From Rhodococcus triatomae BKS 15-14 (GTDB lineage: Bacteria > Actinomycetota > Actinomycetes > Mycobacteriales > Mycobacteriaceae), in contig AODO01000024.1 of assembly GCA_000341795.1 (NCBI GenBank), positions 62,001-126,000 of the forward strand: DNA of 64,000 nt. The letters are read 5' to 3'. This document shows positions 49,766 through 61,247 of the stretch, piece by piece; the first letter of the stretch is position 1, and every line of letters begins with the position of its first letter. Below the pieces are notes generated by a model, which did not search any database, was not told the DNA's origin, and was given only the letters and a program-made list of their open reading frames with translations. The translations under genes and the position numbers were made by a program.

Positions 49766-52700
49766 ATGCCTTCGACGGTGCCCCCCACTCATTCAGCAGA
49801 CCCGGACACCGGGGAGGCGACGCTCCCGCTGGCGGGGGTGGCAGGCGTCGCGCTCGCGCATCCGGCGTTCGGTCCGGTACGTGATGCGATCGGCCGCAGC
49901 GCACTGTCGATCGTCGCACCCAACCCGGCCCGCCCGTTCCTCGCGACCGCGATGGCCGAACACGCGCAACTGCTGCTGGTCACCGCGACCGGACGCGAGG
50001 CGGACGACCTCACCACCGAGCTGAAGGAGATGCTGGGCGAGCGGGTCGCACAGTTCCCGTCCTGGGAGACGCTGCCGCACGAGCGCCTGTCGCCGGGTGC
50101 CGACACCGTCGGGCGGCGCCTCGAGGTGCTGCGTCGCCTCGCCCACCCCGACAACGCCGACTACGGTCCGCCGCTGCGGGTGGTGGTGACCACCGTCCGG
50201 TCGCTGGTGCAGCCGATGGCGCCCGGTCTCGGCGACATCGAACCGGTGACGCTGCGGGAGGGCACGGAGATCCCGTTCGAGGAACTCGTCACCCGCCTCG
50301 TCGAGATGGCCTACACCCGCGTCGACATGGTCGGCAAACGCGGCGAGTTCGCCGTCCGTGGCGGCATCCTCGACATCTTCTCGCCGACCGCCGATCATCC
50401 CGTCCGCGTGGAGTTCTGGGGCGACGAGGTGACGGAGCTGCGGCCGTTCTCGGTCGCCGACCAGCGGTCCATCCCCGAGCTGACGGTGACGACGCTCGTC
50501 GCGCCGCCGTGCCGCGAACTGTTGCTCACCGAGACGGTCCGTGACCGGGCCGCGGTCCTCGCCCGCGACAACCAGGCCGACGCCGCCCTCGTCGAGATGC
50601 TCGACAAGCTGTCGGCGGGCATCCCCGTCGACGGCATGGAGGCCCTGCTGCCGGTGCTCCAGTCCGGCGAACTCGTCCTGCTCACCGAGGTGCTGCCCGA
50701 GGGCACCCACGTGCTGCTGTGCGACCCCGAGAAGATCCGCACCCGCGCAACCGATCTCGTCCGCACCGGGCAGGAATTCCTGGAGGCGTCCTGGACGGCG
50801 GCCTCGATCGGAGCCGAGGCGCCACTCGACACGTCCACCCTCGACACCTCCGGCATGACCGGGGTCGACCTGGCCGCGTCCGCGTACCGGAGCCTGCGGC
50901 AGGTCCGGGAGAGCACCGAGGAGGCCGGGCGGTCGTGGTGGACCGTCAGCCCACTCGCCTCGGGCAACGAGGACGAGCTGGTCCTCGACATCCAGGCGGC
51001 GCCGGAGGTGCGTGGCTCCGACGAGCTGCTCGCCGAGCTGTTCGTGATGCTGCGGGCCCACGTCACCACCGGCGGGCGCGCCGCGATCGTCGTCGCCGGG
51101 TCCGGCACCGCGCAGCGCGCGCTCGAACGACTCCGTGACGCCGAGGTCCCGACCGTGCTGCTCGCGCCGGGAGCCGAACCGGCCCGTGGCCAGGTGTCGG
51201 TGCTGTGCGGCTCGCTGCAGAACGGACTCGTACTGCCCGCCGAGCGGCCCGACGCCGGGTTGGTGCTGGTGTCGGAGGCGGACCTGACCGGCAATCGGGT
51301 CGCGGCCGCGGGCGACGGCAGGCGACTGCCACCGAAGCGCCGCAACCAGGTCGATCCCCTCGCGCTGACCGCGGGCGACATGGTGGTGCACGACCAGCAC
51401 GGCATCGGCCGGTTCGTGGAGATGGTCGAACGGACCGTCGGCGGCGCCCGCCGCGAGTACCTCGTCATCGAGTACGCGGCCAGCAAGCGCGGGCACCCGG
51501 GGGACCGGCTGTTCGTGCCCATGGAGTCCCTCGACCAGTTGTCGCGCTACGTGGGCGGCGAGCTGCCCGCCCTCAGCAAGCTCGGCGGCTCGGACTGGCA
51601 GAACACGAAACGCAAGGCGCGCAAGGCCGTCCGTGAGATCGCCGGTGAACTCGTGCAGCTGTACGCGGCCCGGCAGGCGGCGCCCGGCCACGCCTTCGGC
51701 CCCGACACCCCGTGGCAGAAGGAGATGGAGGACGCGTTCGCGTTCACCGAGACCCAGGACCAGCTCACGGTCATCGACGAGGTCAAGGCCGACATGGAGA
51801 AGCCGGTCCCGATGGACCGTGTCGTCATCGGCGACGTCGGATACGGCAAGACCGAGGTCGCGGTGCGCGCGGCGTTCAAGGCCGTCCAGGACGGCAAGCA
51901 GGTGGCGGTCCTCGTGCCGACCACCCTGCTCGCGCAGCAGCACCTGCAGACGTTCTCCGAACGGATGTCGAACTTCCCGGTGAAGGTCCGTGGCCTGTCC
52001 CGGTTCACCGACCCCGGCGAGTCGAAGGAGATCATCGCGCAGCTCGCCGACGGCGAGGTCGACGTCGTCGTCGGCACGCACCGGCTGCTGCAGACCGGCG
52101 TCCGCTGGAAGGATCTCGGCCTGGTGATCGTCGACGAGGAGCAGCGGTTCGGTGTCGAGCACAAGGAACACATCAAGGCGCTGCGCACGCACGTCGACGT
52201 GCTCACCATGTCCGCGACCCCGATCCCGCGCACGCTGGAGATGAGCATGGCCGGCATCCGGGAGATGTCGACGATCCTCACCCCGCCCGAGGAACGGCAC
52301 CCCGTGCTCACCTACGTCGGTGCCTACGCCGACAAGCAGGTGGCCGCCGCGATCCGTCGCGAGTTGCTGCGTGACGGCCAGGTGTTCTACGTGCACAACC
52401 GGGTCAGCTCGATCGACAAGGCCGCCAAGCGGATTCGCGAGCTCGTACCCGAGGCCCGGGTGGTGGTCGCCCACGGCCAGATGAACGAGGAGACGCTGGA
52501 GAAGACCGTCCAGGGATTCTGGGAACGCGAGTTCGACGTCCTCGTCTGCACGACGATCATCGAGACCGGACTCGACATCTCCAACGCGAACACCCTGCTC
52601 GTCGAGCGGGCCGACTCGCTCGGCCTGTCGCAGCTCCACCAGCTTCGTGGTCGCGTCGGGCGCAGTCGTGAGCGCGGCTACGCCTACTTCCTGTACCCGC

Positions 52701-53452
52701 CGGAGAAGCCGCTGACCGAGACGGCCTACGACCGGCTCGCGACCATCTCGCAGAACTCGGACCTCGGTGCGGGCATGGCCGTCGCGATGAAGGACCTCGA
52801 GATCCGCGGCGCCGGCAACGTGTTGGGCGCCGAGCAGTCCGGGCACGTCGCCGGTGTCGGCTTCGACCTGTACGTGCGCCTCGTCGGCGAGGCCGTCGAG
52901 GCGTACCGGGCGGTCGCGGACGGTCGGCCGATCACCACGGACGAGGCACCGAAGGAGGTGCGCATCGACCTGCCCGTGGACGCGCACATCCCGCCCGACT
53001 ACGTGACCAGCGACCGGCTGCGGCTCGAGGCGTACCGCAAGCTCGCGGCAGCGACCGGCGACGACGAGATCGGCGCCGTCGTCGACGAGCTCGTCGACCG
53101 CTACGGCCCCCTGCCCGAGGAGGTCGGACGCCTGGTGTCCGTCGCGAAGCTCCGGCTCCTGTGCCGCGAGTACGGGATCGAGGAGGTCGCGGTCACGGGT
53201 ACCCAGCTGAAGATCTCGCCGATGCAGCTCCCCGACTCGAAGCAGTTGCGGCTCAAGCGGATGTACTCGGCCGCGCAGTACCGGGCCACCACCGGGATGG
53301 TGCAGATGCCGCTGCCGCGCACCGGCGGCGTCGGCTCCGACCGGGTGCGCGACGTCCAGTTGCTGCAGTACACCGCGGACTTCCTCCTCGCCATGGACGG
53401 CAAGGCCGCCGGATCGGTGGACCTGTCGGTCGCGGTGGGGGCACCCGCGTGA
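49766..53452 (+). CDS. mfd: Transcription-repair coupling factor
   Basis: A 1228-residue ATP-dependent translocase that removes RNA polymerase stalled at lesions and recruits UvrA. The N-terminal UvrB-like part is followed by the RNA-polymerase-interaction domain ([20 protein letters not shown]), Walker [23 protein letters not shown] and the helicase motifs [20 protein letters not shown] and RGRVGRS. The C-terminal UvrA-autoinhibitory domain ends it. ATG at 49766 is preferred; the frame opens 21 codons earlier. It overlaps mazG by 4 bases. Confidence 0.95.
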   Translation: MPSTVPPTHSADPDTGEATLPLAGVAGVALAHPAFGPVRDAIGRSALSIVAPNPARPFLATAMAEHAQLLLVTATGREADDLTTELKEMLGERVAQFPSWETLPHERLSPGADTVGRRLEVLRRLAHPDNADYGPPLRVVVTTVRSLVQPMAPGLGDIEPVTLREGTEIPFEELVTRLVEMAYTRVDMVGKRGEFAVRGGILDIFSPTADHPVRVEFWGDEVTELRPFSVADQRSIPELTVTTLVAPPCRELLLTETVRDRAAVLARDNQADAALVEMLDKLSAGIPVDGMEALLPVLQSGELVLLTEVLPEGTHVLLCDPEKIRTRATDLVRTGQEFLEASWTAASIGAEAPLDTSTLDTSGMTGVDLAASAYRSLRQVRESTEEAGRSWWTVSPLASGNEDELVLDIQAAPEVRGSDELLAELFVMLRAHVTTGGRAAIVVAGSGTAQRALERLRDAEVPTVLLAPGAEPARGQVSVLCGSLQNGLVLPAERPDAGLVLVSEADLTGNRVAAAGDGRRLPPKRRNQVDPLALTAGDMVVHDQHGIGRFVEMVERTVGGARREYLVIEYAASKRGHPGDRLFVPMESLDQLSRYVGGELPALSKLGGSDWQNTKRKARKAVREIAGELVQLYAARQAAPGHAFGPDTPWQKEMEDAFAFTETQDQLTVIDEVKADMEKPVPMDRVVIGDVGYGKTEVAVRAAFKAVQDGKQVAVLVPTTLLAQQHLQTFSERMSNFPVKVRGLSRFTDPGESKEIIAQLADGEVDVVVGTHRLLQTGVRWKDLGLVIVDEEQRFGVEHKEHIKALRTHVDVLTMSATPIPRTLEMSMAGIREMSTILTPPEERHPVLTYVGAYADKQVAAAIRRELLRDGQVFYVHNRVSSIDKAAKRIRELVPEARVVVAHGQMNEETLEKTVQGFWEREFDVLVCTTIIETGLDISNANTLLVERADSLGLSQLHQLRGRVGRSRERGYAYFLYPPEKPLTETAYDRLATISQNSDLGAGMAVAMKDLEIRGAGNVLGAEQSGHVAGVGFDLYVRLVGEAVEAYRAVADGRPITTDEAPKEVRIDLPVDAHIPPDYVTSDRLRLEAYRKLAAATGDDEIGAVVDELVDRYGPLPEEVGRLVSVAKLRLLCREYGIEEVAVTGTQLKISPMQLPDSKQLRLKRMYSAAQYRATTGMVQMPLPRTGGVGSDRVRDVQLLQYTADFLLAMDGKAAGSVDLSVAVGAPA

Positions 53453-54120
53453 CGGCTGGAGAGCCGTCGCCGGGCGACCGCACCCTCGGCGACGGGCTGG
53501 TCGAGGCCGCCGAGGTGATGGACCGCCTGTGGTCCTACGGCGGATGGGAGGTCACCCAGACCCACGAGTCGCTGACCACCTACCTCGTCGAGGAGACGTA
53601 CGAACTGCTCGACGCCGTCGCCGCGGGTGACGCCGTCGAGATTCGCGAGGAACTGGGGGATCTGTTGCTGCAGGTGCTCTTCCACGCCCGCATCGCCGAG
53701 GCCGCGGGCGAGTTCACCGTCGACGACGTCGCAGCGGAACTGGTCGCGAAGCTGGCGCACCGCAGCCCGCACCTCGCCGACGACGTCGCCGGGCCGATCG
53801 ACATCGCCGAGCAGGAGCGGGCGTGGGAGGCACGCAAGGAGGCCGAGAAGCAACGCGCGTCCTGCCTCGACGGGATCGCGACCTCCCTGCCGTCGCTCGC
53901 GTTCGCCGAGAAGGTGCTCGGCCGGGCCCGCAAGGCCGGGTTGCCGGACGACCTCATCCCCGTCGATCTGCTCACCGTCGAGGTCGGCGAGAACGCGGAG
54001 GTCCGGCTCCGGGCGGCTGTGCTCGCGTTCGCCGAACGGGTGCGCCGAGCGGAGGAATGCGCTGCAGCGGCGGGTGCGACGCGTCTCACCACGGACGACT
54101 GGCGCACGCACTGGACGTAG
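53449..54120 (+). CDS. mazG: MazG nucleoside triphosphate pyrophosphohydrolase
   Basis: A 223-residue enzyme hydrolysing (d)NTPs, including oxidised ones, to monophosphates. The metal motif is split as usual: [10 protein letters not shown] and [17 protein letters not shown]. It is shorter than M. tuberculosis MazG (about 325 residues), starting directly at the catalytic domain. The GTG start overlaps the mfd stop, the Rv1020-Rv1021 arrangement. Confidence 0.9.
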   Translation: MTAGEPSPGDRTLGDGLVEAAEVMDRLWSYGGWEVTQTHESLTTYLVEETYELLDAVAAGDAVEIREELGDLLLQVLFHARIAEAAGEFTVDDVAAELVAKLAHRSPHLADDVAGPIDIAEQERAWEARKEAEKQRASCLDGIATSLPSLAFAEKVLGRARKAGLPDDLIPVDLLTVEVGENAEVRLRAAVLAFAERVRRAEECAAAAGATRLTTDDWRTHWT

Positions 54121-54175
54121 CGGTCGCCGGTGCGTCCGCACCTGGCTCCCGCTGACCACAGGCATTATCGACAGG

Positions 54176-54904
54176 GTGATCAGCAGACGAGCACTGTGCG
54201 CGGGTGCGGCCGTCCTCGCACTCGCGACGACTCTCGCCGCCTGCTCCTTCGAGCCCGAGCCGGCCATCCCGCAGGCCCTGCCCCCGCTGCCCGGCGCCGC
54301 GGTGCCGCTGATCGACGTGGACGCGCCGGGGCGCACCGCGGGCCAGCTCGCGGACTGGGCCACCGGCGTGTCCGACGCGACGGGCATCTCGTCGACGGCA
54401 CTCGAGGCATACGGATACGCGGCCGCCGTGATGGCGCAGTCGCGCCCCGACTGTGGCATCACCTGGACCACCATCGCGGGCATCGCCGGGGTGGAGAGCA
54501 GGCACGGGACGCACCGCGGCGCGTCCGTCGACGTCGACGGCACCGTCGCCCCGCCGATCCGCGGCATCCCTCTCGACGGCGGGCCGGGTGTCGCCGAGAT
54601 CCCCGACACCGACGGCGGCGCGCTCGACGGTGACGCCGTCCACGACCGTGCGATGGGTCCGCTGCAGTTCATCCCCGAAACCTGGCGCCGGTGGGGCGTG
54701 GACGCGAACGGGGACGGAGTCGTCGACGTCGACAGCATCGACGACGCGGCCCTGACGGCGGCCCGGTACCTGTGCGCCCGTGGCGGTGACCTCACCGTGG
54801 AGGCCGGGTGGCGGCAGGCGTTGATGGCCTACAACCTGTCCGGCGAGTACCTCCTCGATGTCCGCGACCGGGCCAACACCTATGCCGTGCGCAGCGCACC
54901 GTGA
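54176..54904 (+). CDS. lpqU: Lytic transglycosylase-like lipoprotein (LpqU)
   Basis: A 242-residue lipoprotein with lipobox LAAC (about residue 22). The soluble-lytic-transglycosylase-like domain has TIAGIAGVESRHG (the catalytic Glu in VESRHG), RAMGPLQFIPETWRRWG and RYLCARGGDLT. It probably cleaves peptidoglycan glycan strands. It sits between mazG and eno as Rv1022 does. The GTG at 54176 has little ribosome site; a CATTAT about 13 bases upstream could be a -10 giving a leaderless message. Its stop lies inside a tandem repeat. Confidence 0.87.
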   Translation: MISRRALCAGAAVLALATTLAACSFEPEPAIPQALPPLPGAAVPLIDVDAPGRTAGQLADWATGVSDATGISSTALEAYGYAAAVMAQSRPDCGITWTTIAGIAGVESRHGTHRGASVDVDGTVAPPIRGIPLDGGPGVAEIPDTDGGALDGDAVHDRAMGPLQFIPETWRRWGVDANGDGVVDVDSIDDAALTAARYLCARGGDLTVEAGWRQALMAYNLSGEYLLDVRDRANTYAVRSAP

Positions 54905-54960
54905 GACCACGCGCGGAACACACTGTGAGATCGCGCGCGGAACGCACGGTGAGTTCCGCG
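54895..54960. repeat. 24-bp tandem repeat over the lpqU stop codon
   Basis: Two complete 24-base units (54895-54918 and 54919-54942) and a partial third share GTGAGA and GCGCGCGGAA with a few substitutions. The lpqU stop (TGA, 54902-54904) lies within the first unit. Confidence 0.75.
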
Positions 54961-55091
54961 TCCGGCGTGTACCGGGGCACCCCGGCCGGTTGGGTTGGTT
55001 ACCCTCGGACCTGGCACTATTAGCGAAATCGCCGAAGCCGACGCGCCCGCGTCGGTTGGCGTCGCCCGAGAACCAGTACAGCCGCCGATAA

Positions 55092-56384
<1,293 letters not shown>

Positions 56385-56397
56385 CCGGTAACGGATC

Positions 56398-57114
56398 ATG
56401 AGCCAGCGCGGCAGGTCCCGACCGGGGGGCAGCCCGGTCGGCCGTGACCCGCGTCGCGCCCGTGACGGGTCGGGTCCGCGTCGAACGACACGGACCCGAC
56501 CGACGGGATCTGCCGCGCCCGGCAACCGGGCGGACGGCACCTCGGACGCCACGCCCGCGTCGCCGTCCCCGTCACCGACGGAGAAGCCGGTCGGTGCCCG
56601 GTCGAAGACCCGGCGCAGCGCCGCGCCCGGGCCCGAGCGAACCATCCTCGGGCTCTCCACGGCCCGCGCCGTCGTCCTCGCGATGGTGCTGTGCGCGGTC
56701 GTGCTGACGCTGGCGATGCCGCTCCGCACCTATCTCAGCCAGCGCAGCGAGGCCGAACAGGTCGCGGAACAGCGGGAACAGCTCGAAGCGGACGTCGCGC
56801 GCCTGACCCGCGAGAACGAGCAGGCGGACGACCCGGCGCACGTGAAGGCGCAGGCACGGGAGCGTCTGCAGTACGTGATGCCGGGGGAGACCCCGTACCA
56901 GGTTCAGCTCCCCGGGGCGACGGCGCCGCCGGTCGAGGACCTGACCACACCGAAGCACGACAACGACCCCTGGTACACCGACCTGTGGCGACCGATCGCC
57001 GAGCCGCAGCCGACGCCGACGGCGCCGCCTGCGCTCGCACCGACGGTGCCACCCGCGCCGGACGAGGCGGGGACGATGACCATTCCGGACGATCAAGGAG
57101 GACCCACCGGGTGA
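56398..57114 (+). CDS. FtsB/DivIC-like septum formation initiator protein
   Basis: A 238-residue bitopic membrane protein. A disordered basic/Pro-rich cytoplasmic part of about 80 residues precedes one membrane helix (about residues 89-108, RAVVLAMVLCAVVLTLAMPL). A coiled coil follows (EAEQVAEQREQLEADVARLT), then KAQARERLQYVMPGETPY, the FtsB/DivIC signature. The C-terminus is Pro/Ala-rich. It corresponds to Rv1024 and acts in the divisome with FtsQ/FtsL by family. It is coupled to the DUF501 gene by a 4-base overlap. Confidence 0.88.
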   Translation: MSQRGRSRPGGSPVGRDPRRARDGSGPRRTTRTRPTGSAAPGNRADGTSDATPASPSPSPTEKPVGARSKTRRSAAPGPERTILGLSTARAVVLAMVLCAVVLTLAMPLRTYLSQRSEAEQVAEQREQLEADVARLTRENEQADDPAHVKAQARERLQYVMPGETPYQVQLPGATAPPVEDLTTPKHDNDPWYTDLWRPIAEPQPTPTAPPALAPTVPPAPDEAGTMTIPDDQGGPTG

Positions 57115-57647
57115 GCGAGCACGAGATTCCACAGGCCGACCTGGACGTGGTGGCAGCTCAGCTGGGCCGCGAGCCGCGCGGCGTCCTCGCGATCGCGTAC
57201 CGCGCACCCGACGGCACCCCCGGCGTCGTCAAGACCGCCCCACGCCTTCCGGACGGCACCCCGTTCCCGACCCTCTACTACCTGACCGACCCGCGGCTGA
57301 CCGCGGAGGCCAGCCGTCAGGAGTCGGCGGGTGTGATGCGGGAGATGACCGAGCGTCTCACTCGTGACGCCGAGCTCGCCGCCAACTACCGGCAGGCGCA
57401 CGAGGCGTACCTGGCCGAACGCAACGCGATCGAGTCGCTGGGTACGGACTTCACCGGCGGCGGTATGCCGGACCGCGTGAAGTGCCTGCACGTCCTGATG
57501 GCGCACGCGCTCGCGAAGGGTCCGGGGGTCAACCTGCTCGGCGACGAGTCCGTCGCCCTCGCCGCCGACCACGGGTTGCGCGGCACTGCGATTCCCGCGG
57601 ACTGGCCGCAGTACGTGGCTCCCACGGCCGCCGGAGATGCCGAATGA
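57111..57647 (+). CDS. DUF501 family protein
   Basis: A 178-residue protein of unknown function conserved across actinobacteria beside ppx (Rv1025). Characteristic stretches are RAPDGTPGVVKTAPRLPDGT, PTLYYLTDPRLTAEASRQES and CLHVLMAHALAKGPGVN. It overlaps both neighbours by 4 bases. Confidence 0.9.
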   Translation: MSEHEIPQADLDVVAAQLGREPRGVLAIAYRAPDGTPGVVKTAPRLPDGTPFPTLYYLTDPRLTAEASRQESAGVMREMTERLTRDAELAANYRQAHEAYLAERNAIESLGTDFTGGGMPDRVKCLHVLMAHALAKGPGVNLLGDESVALAADHGLRGTAIPADWPQYVAPTAAGDAE

Positions 57648-58588
57648 CTCGCGTCGCCGCCATCGACTGCGGCACCAACTCGATCCGGCTGCTCGTCGCG
57701 GACGCGGACGGCGACGGTGTCCTCACCGACGTCGCGCGCGAGATGCGGGTCAACCGGCTCGGGCAGGGCGTCGATGCCACCGGGCGGTTCGCGCCGGAAG
57801 CCATCGAGCGCACCCGCGTCGCGCTCGAGGAGTACGCCGGAATGATCCGCGAGACCGGGGCCACGAAGGTCCGCATGGTCGCGACGTCCGCAACGCGTGA
57901 CGCAGCGAACCGCGAGGAGTTCTTCGCGATGACCCGCGAGATCCTCGGCGCCGTCATCCCCGGCGCGGAAGCCGAGGTGATCACCGGCGACGAGGAGGCC
58001 CGGCTGTCCTTCGCCGGTGCCGTCGGCGAACTCGATTCGGCCGCAGGGCCTTTCCTCGTCGTCGACCTCGGTGGAGGATCCACCGAGCTGGTGCTCGGCG
58101 ACGGCGACGGCGTCCGCGCCGCGTACTCGACGAACATCGGCTGCGTCCGGCTGACGGAGCGCTGCCTGCACGACGACCCGCCGACCGCGGAACAGGTCGA
58201 GGCGGCCCGCGCCTTCGCCGCCGAGAAACTGGGGGAGGCGTTCGACCGCGTTCCCGTCGAGCAGGCGCACACCTGGGTCGGCGTCGCGGGCACCATGACC
58301 ACCCTGGCCGCGGTGTCGCTCGAACTGCCGGAGTACGACGCCGAGCAGGTGCACCTGTCGCGCATGTCGCGGGAGCGGCTGCACGAGGTGAACGACTCGC
58401 TGCTGAACATGACGCACGAGCAGCGCGCCGCGATCACCGTGATCCACCCGGGACGGGTGGACGTCATCGGCGGCGGCGCCATCGTCGCCGACGTCCTCGG
58501 CGTGGAACTCGCCCGCCGCGCAGACATCAGCGAGATGATCGTCAGCGAGCACGACATCCTCGACGGGATCGCCCTGTCGATTCTCTGA
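57644..58588 (+). CDS. Exopolyphosphatase / guanosine pentaphosphatase family (Ppx/GppA)
   Basis: A 314-residue ASKHA-fold phosphatase of the short actinobacterial type. AAIDCGTNSIRLLVAD is the first phosphate loop, VVDLGGGSTELVLG the second, and IGCVRLTER is typical. It corresponds to Rv1026 (Ppx2), reported to act on polyphosphate. A GGCGCC-CCG-GGCGCC hairpin (58595-58609) follows just before the tRNA-Leu gene. Confidence 0.9.
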   Translation: MTRVAAIDCGTNSIRLLVADADGDGVLTDVAREMRVNRLGQGVDATGRFAPEAIERTRVALEEYAGMIRETGATKVRMVATSATRDAANREEFFAMTREILGAVIPGAEAEVITGDEEARLSFAGAVGELDSAAGPFLVVDLGGGSTELVLGDGDGVRAAYSTNIGCVRLTERCLHDDPPTAEQVEAARAFAAEKLGEAFDRVPVEQAHTWVGVAGTMTTLAAVSLELPEYDAEQVHLSRMSRERLHEVNDSLLNMTHEQRAAITVIHPGRVDVIGGGAIVADVLGVELARRADISEMIVSEHDILDGIALSIL

Positions 58589-58611
58589 CCTGGTGGCGCC
58601 CCGGGCGCCCC

Positions 58612-58685
58612 GCCCCCGTAGCCCAATTGGCAGAGGCAGCGGACTTAAAATCCGCAAAGTGTCGGTTCGAGCCCGACCGGGGGCA
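58612..58685 (+). tRNA. tRNA-Leu (anticodon UAA), short variable arm
   Basis: A 74-base cloverleaf. GCCCCCG pairs with CGGGGGC, the D arm is the 3-bp GCC/GGC kind, GCGGA/TCCGC form the anticodon stem with loop CTTAAAA (anticodon TAA), the variable region is only AAAGT, and the T arm is GTCGG/CCGAC with TTCGAGC. Discriminator A fits leucine, but leucine tRNAs normally have a long variable arm. CCA is not encoded. Its 3' half is the attachment site of the island that follows. Confidence 0.9.
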
Positions 58686-58686
58686 C
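58648..58686 (+). repeat. attL: tRNA-Leu 3' end
   Basis: These 39 bases from the anticodon loop to the base after the discriminator are repeated at 63202-63240 with one mismatch (58657 A against 63211 C). The copy inside the tRNA gene marks the left boundary of an integrated element. Confidence 0.85.
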
Positions 58687-58709
58687 TGTTCAGGGCCGTT
58701 TTTGAGCGA

Positions 58710-58874
58710 TCATCGGCCTGACCCAGCCGCCGAAGTGTCACGAGTTGTCGCGACCGGGGCGGAACTCGCCGCAGCGACCAGCGCCGGATCCTGTGAGTGC
58801 GCGTACTTCGCCAGGGGGAACGCGCTGGCGTGACCGAGCCGCTCGACATTGCGATCAATGGGGCGGTGGTGGCC
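58710..58874 (-). pseudogene. Tyrosine-type integrase C-terminal remnant
   Basis: A minus-strand frame ending at 58710 encodes ERLGHASAFPLAKYAHSQD. This matches the C-terminal catalytic block of tyrosine recombinases (LGHxS ... YxH), with the nucleophile Tyr codon at 58803-58805. The rest of the catalytic domain is not found upstream, and the tail is degraded. It begins 25 bases from attL. Confidence 0.55.
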
Positions 58875-59286
58875 CAGTCGAGCGGCGGGTGAATCCAGCG
58901 ACCGCCACGTACACCTACACCCCGGCGGCCGATGACCTCATTTCACTACTCACGAAATCCGACCACGACGGGCGTCGCTAACCGGACAGTCCAGTCCGGC
59001 CAGTTTGTAACCCTTTTTGCTCGCAGAACCGACGTGACGAAACGGCCTCACCGTTTCGCGTCCACGGCGTTCAGCCGCTTCTGGAGAAAGCGAAGTGGTC
59101 AGTCAACTAGAGGACATCGACGTACTCGCGCCAAGGCGCACTATGCGCAGCTCATGCCGGGTAGGTCGGGCTCGAGTCGAGTCCGCGCGACTGAGCTGGC
59201 TCCAGCAAACCTTGCACCGCGACGCTAATATCCCTGCGTCCTACGGAAAGTAGGCAGTGGACTGGTTGATTCTGGGGGATCTGAGG
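58875..59286. other. Gene-free stretch of the island
   Basis: About 410 bases with no convincing gene. It holds two hairpins: CCGGAC/GTCCGG (58982-58999, followed by a T-rich stretch) and CGAAACGG/CCGTTTCG (59038-59058). A CTAATAT near 59225 may be the -10 of the cutinase promoter. Confidence 0.55.
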
Positions 59287-61110
59287 ATGGTCCGTAAATG
59301 GCGGGCAACAGTGCTGTCTGCGGCGGCCGCCGTGCTGGCGTCAGTGGCAGTGCCACTGTGGTCTGCACCTTTGGCGTCGGCAGCCAACTCCAACTGTGTG
59401 CCGGTGGTTGTCATTCCGCTGCGAGGTTCCGGTGAGACGTCGGTGGGGATGACGAGCTACCCCGGTCAGCACGGGGGTGGTTGGGAAGGTCCCACGCTGC
59501 AGAAGCTTCTCGGCCAGGCTGCGTGGGGGAACTACCTGCGAGGCGCCCCGATTCTGGACGTCCCCGCTCCAGGGGGCGCGCTGGGGACAGAAGGCTACCC
59601 TGCAGCGCGGGTGATCATGCTCGAGGACGGCACGATCGAAAACTCCGAGGAGATCATCACCTCCGCGAACGCCGGCGCGGCTGCGGCGCTTCGGGTGTAC
59701 CGCGAGTTCAGTCAGGCACCTGGCTGCGCCGATCCGAAAGTGGTATTCGTCGGCTACTCCCAAGGCGCCATGGCAGCACGCACTGCCGCGAACACCCTCA
59801 ACGTCCTCCATCCCGGCGAGTCTCGGGTGGCCGGCGTCTTCACCGTTGGCGACCCACTGCAGAAGCCGAATGCCGACGGAGTCTTCGGTTCCGGATCGGA
59901 CGGCCAGGGGGTGTTCCGGCTCCTACTCGGAGACTACAACGACACCTTCTACACACTGCCTGGCGTTGATCGGGTTTCCATCTGCCACGACGACGACACC
60001 ATCTGCACGGTGGGGTGGCCTTTCAAGTTCGACACGCACCTGACGTACTTCAACGACGACATGAAGTTCGTGACGAATGCGGGCGCTTCGCCGTCGACAA
60101 CGAGTGAAGTCGAGTACATGTCGAAGGCGCTGCAAGCCACCATCATCAAAGCCCGATTGGCGTACGGAATGGGCCCGAAGGTCGAGCCCGTCAAGGACGT
60201 CTACGGAGTGGGCGACTCGGTGACCGCGACGTACAGTCTGGATCGACCGGCCGGGATCGGCGAACGCTTGATGATGCTCAACCTGTACCAGGCGCTCGAT
60301 CAGTGCCAGTTCGGGATGGGCACGTGGAACCGTAGCGGGACGGCGCCGCCGGACGCACTCGACATCATCCAGATCACCGCCAACGGTCGGCGGCTGACGA
60401 ACATTGCGAGTCTGCTTGGCTATAGCGACCCGATCGCGCTCACACCGGGGTCGACCTCAGTATCTGTCCGCATCACGCTCAACAACGCTGCCCTGAAGGA
60501 CGCGGCCCTGACGAAGTTCATACCCAGCCCGCTCTATCCCGACCAGGACCGATTCGACATCAATGGCAACGGGAAGTTTGACGGCACCGAGGCATACGCT
60601 GCGTACGAGGACGCACTGTCCGGTCGCTGTGGTGGTATCGATGCCATCGGCGCGGGCGGCAACTGGTTCGCCGATGTCATGAACAGCAACAACGAAGCGA
60701 TCCAGACGTGGCAGGATTCGCCAGCGCTGCGGCTGCGGTTGCTCGCCACCGGAACACCGGATGCCACCACGGGATACGCGCGGGGGCAGGCGCTGCGCCT
60801 GAACATCACCGGACTGACCGGCGGTAGTACGTATGGCGTGTACTTCGAGTCGGATCCGGTCCTTCTCGCGACGGTCAGCACCAGCAGCGGTGGCACCGTC
60901 ACCACGGACGTCACCATCCCGAGCAACGCCGAACCCGGCCAGCATCACATCGTCGTCCGGAACAGTGACAACGGTGAGGCCGCACGCGTGGCGCTCACTG
61001 TGACGGCAGATGGATCACCGGGACCCGTCGTCGACCTCCCGATTTCGGGCGGCGGTACCAGCCCTGAGGATCCGTCGAGCGGCGGCTCGTCGTCGCCATT
61101 TGGTAGCTGA
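59287..61110 (+). CDS. Secreted multidomain cutinase-family protein
   Basis: A 607-residue secreted protein. The signal peptide (MVRKWRATVLSAAAAVLASV) cleaves near residue 33 after ASA. The cutinase domain (about 35-300) has RGSGET, the nucleophile elbow GYSQGA, FTVGDPLQKPN, and the Asp/His region SICHDDDTIC with FDTHLTYF, so the triad looks intact. An unassigned middle domain contains DINGNGKFDGTEA, resembling a calcium loop. A beta-sandwich-like C-terminal domain and a Ser/Gly tail follow. Likely an extracellular ester hydrolase. ATG at 59287 follows GGGGGA; a GTG at 59257 adds ten residues. Located in the island, so probably acquired. Confidence 0.83.
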   Translation: MVRKWRATVLSAAAAVLASVAVPLWSAPLASAANSNCVPVVVIPLRGSGETSVGMTSYPGQHGGGWEGPTLQKLLGQAAWGNYLRGAPILDVPAPGGALGTEGYPAARVIMLEDGTIENSEEIITSANAGAAAALRVYREFSQAPGCADPKVVFVGYSQGAMAARTAANTLNVLHPGESRVAGVFTVGDPLQKPNADGVFGSGSDGQGVFRLLLGDYNDTFYTLPGVDRVSICHDDDTICTVGWPFKFDTHLTYFNDDMKFVTNAGASPSTTSEVEYMSKALQATIIKARLAYGMGPKVEPVKDVYGVGDSVTATYSLDRPAGIGERLMMLNLYQALDQCQFGMGTWNRSGTAPPDALDIIQITANGRRLTNIASLLGYSDPIALTPGSTSVSVRITLNNAALKDAALTKFIPSPLYPDQDRFDINGNGKFDGTEAYAAYEDALSGRCGGIDAIGAGGNWFADVMNSNNEAIQTWQDSPALRLRLLATGTPDATTGYARGQALRLNITGLTGGSTYGVYFESDPVLLATVSTSSGGTVTTDVTIPSNAEPGQHHIVVRNSDNGEAARVALTVTADGSPGPVVDLPISGGGTSPEDPSSGGSSSPFGS

Positions 61111-61207
61111 CGGGTTCATCTGAGTGCTGCTGATGATCGGGTTCGGCCTCAACTTCGCCAGCCTGTTCAGCTCTCAACGGCACCCAACTGCATAGTCGGG
61201 ACCACGA

Positions 61208-61247
61208 GAAGAGACCCTTACCCTCACGTGCGGGTAAGGGTCTCTTC
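61208..61247 (+). terminator. Strong hairpin terminator
   Basis: GAAGAGACCCTTACCC and its exact complement form a 16-bp stem around 8 bases, about 100 bases after the cutinase stop. CTCTTCG continues the T-rich side. Confidence 0.8.

Noticed and set aside
49793-52987. A 1064-codon minus-strand frame opposite mfd
   Set aside because: Shadow of mfd; composition only.
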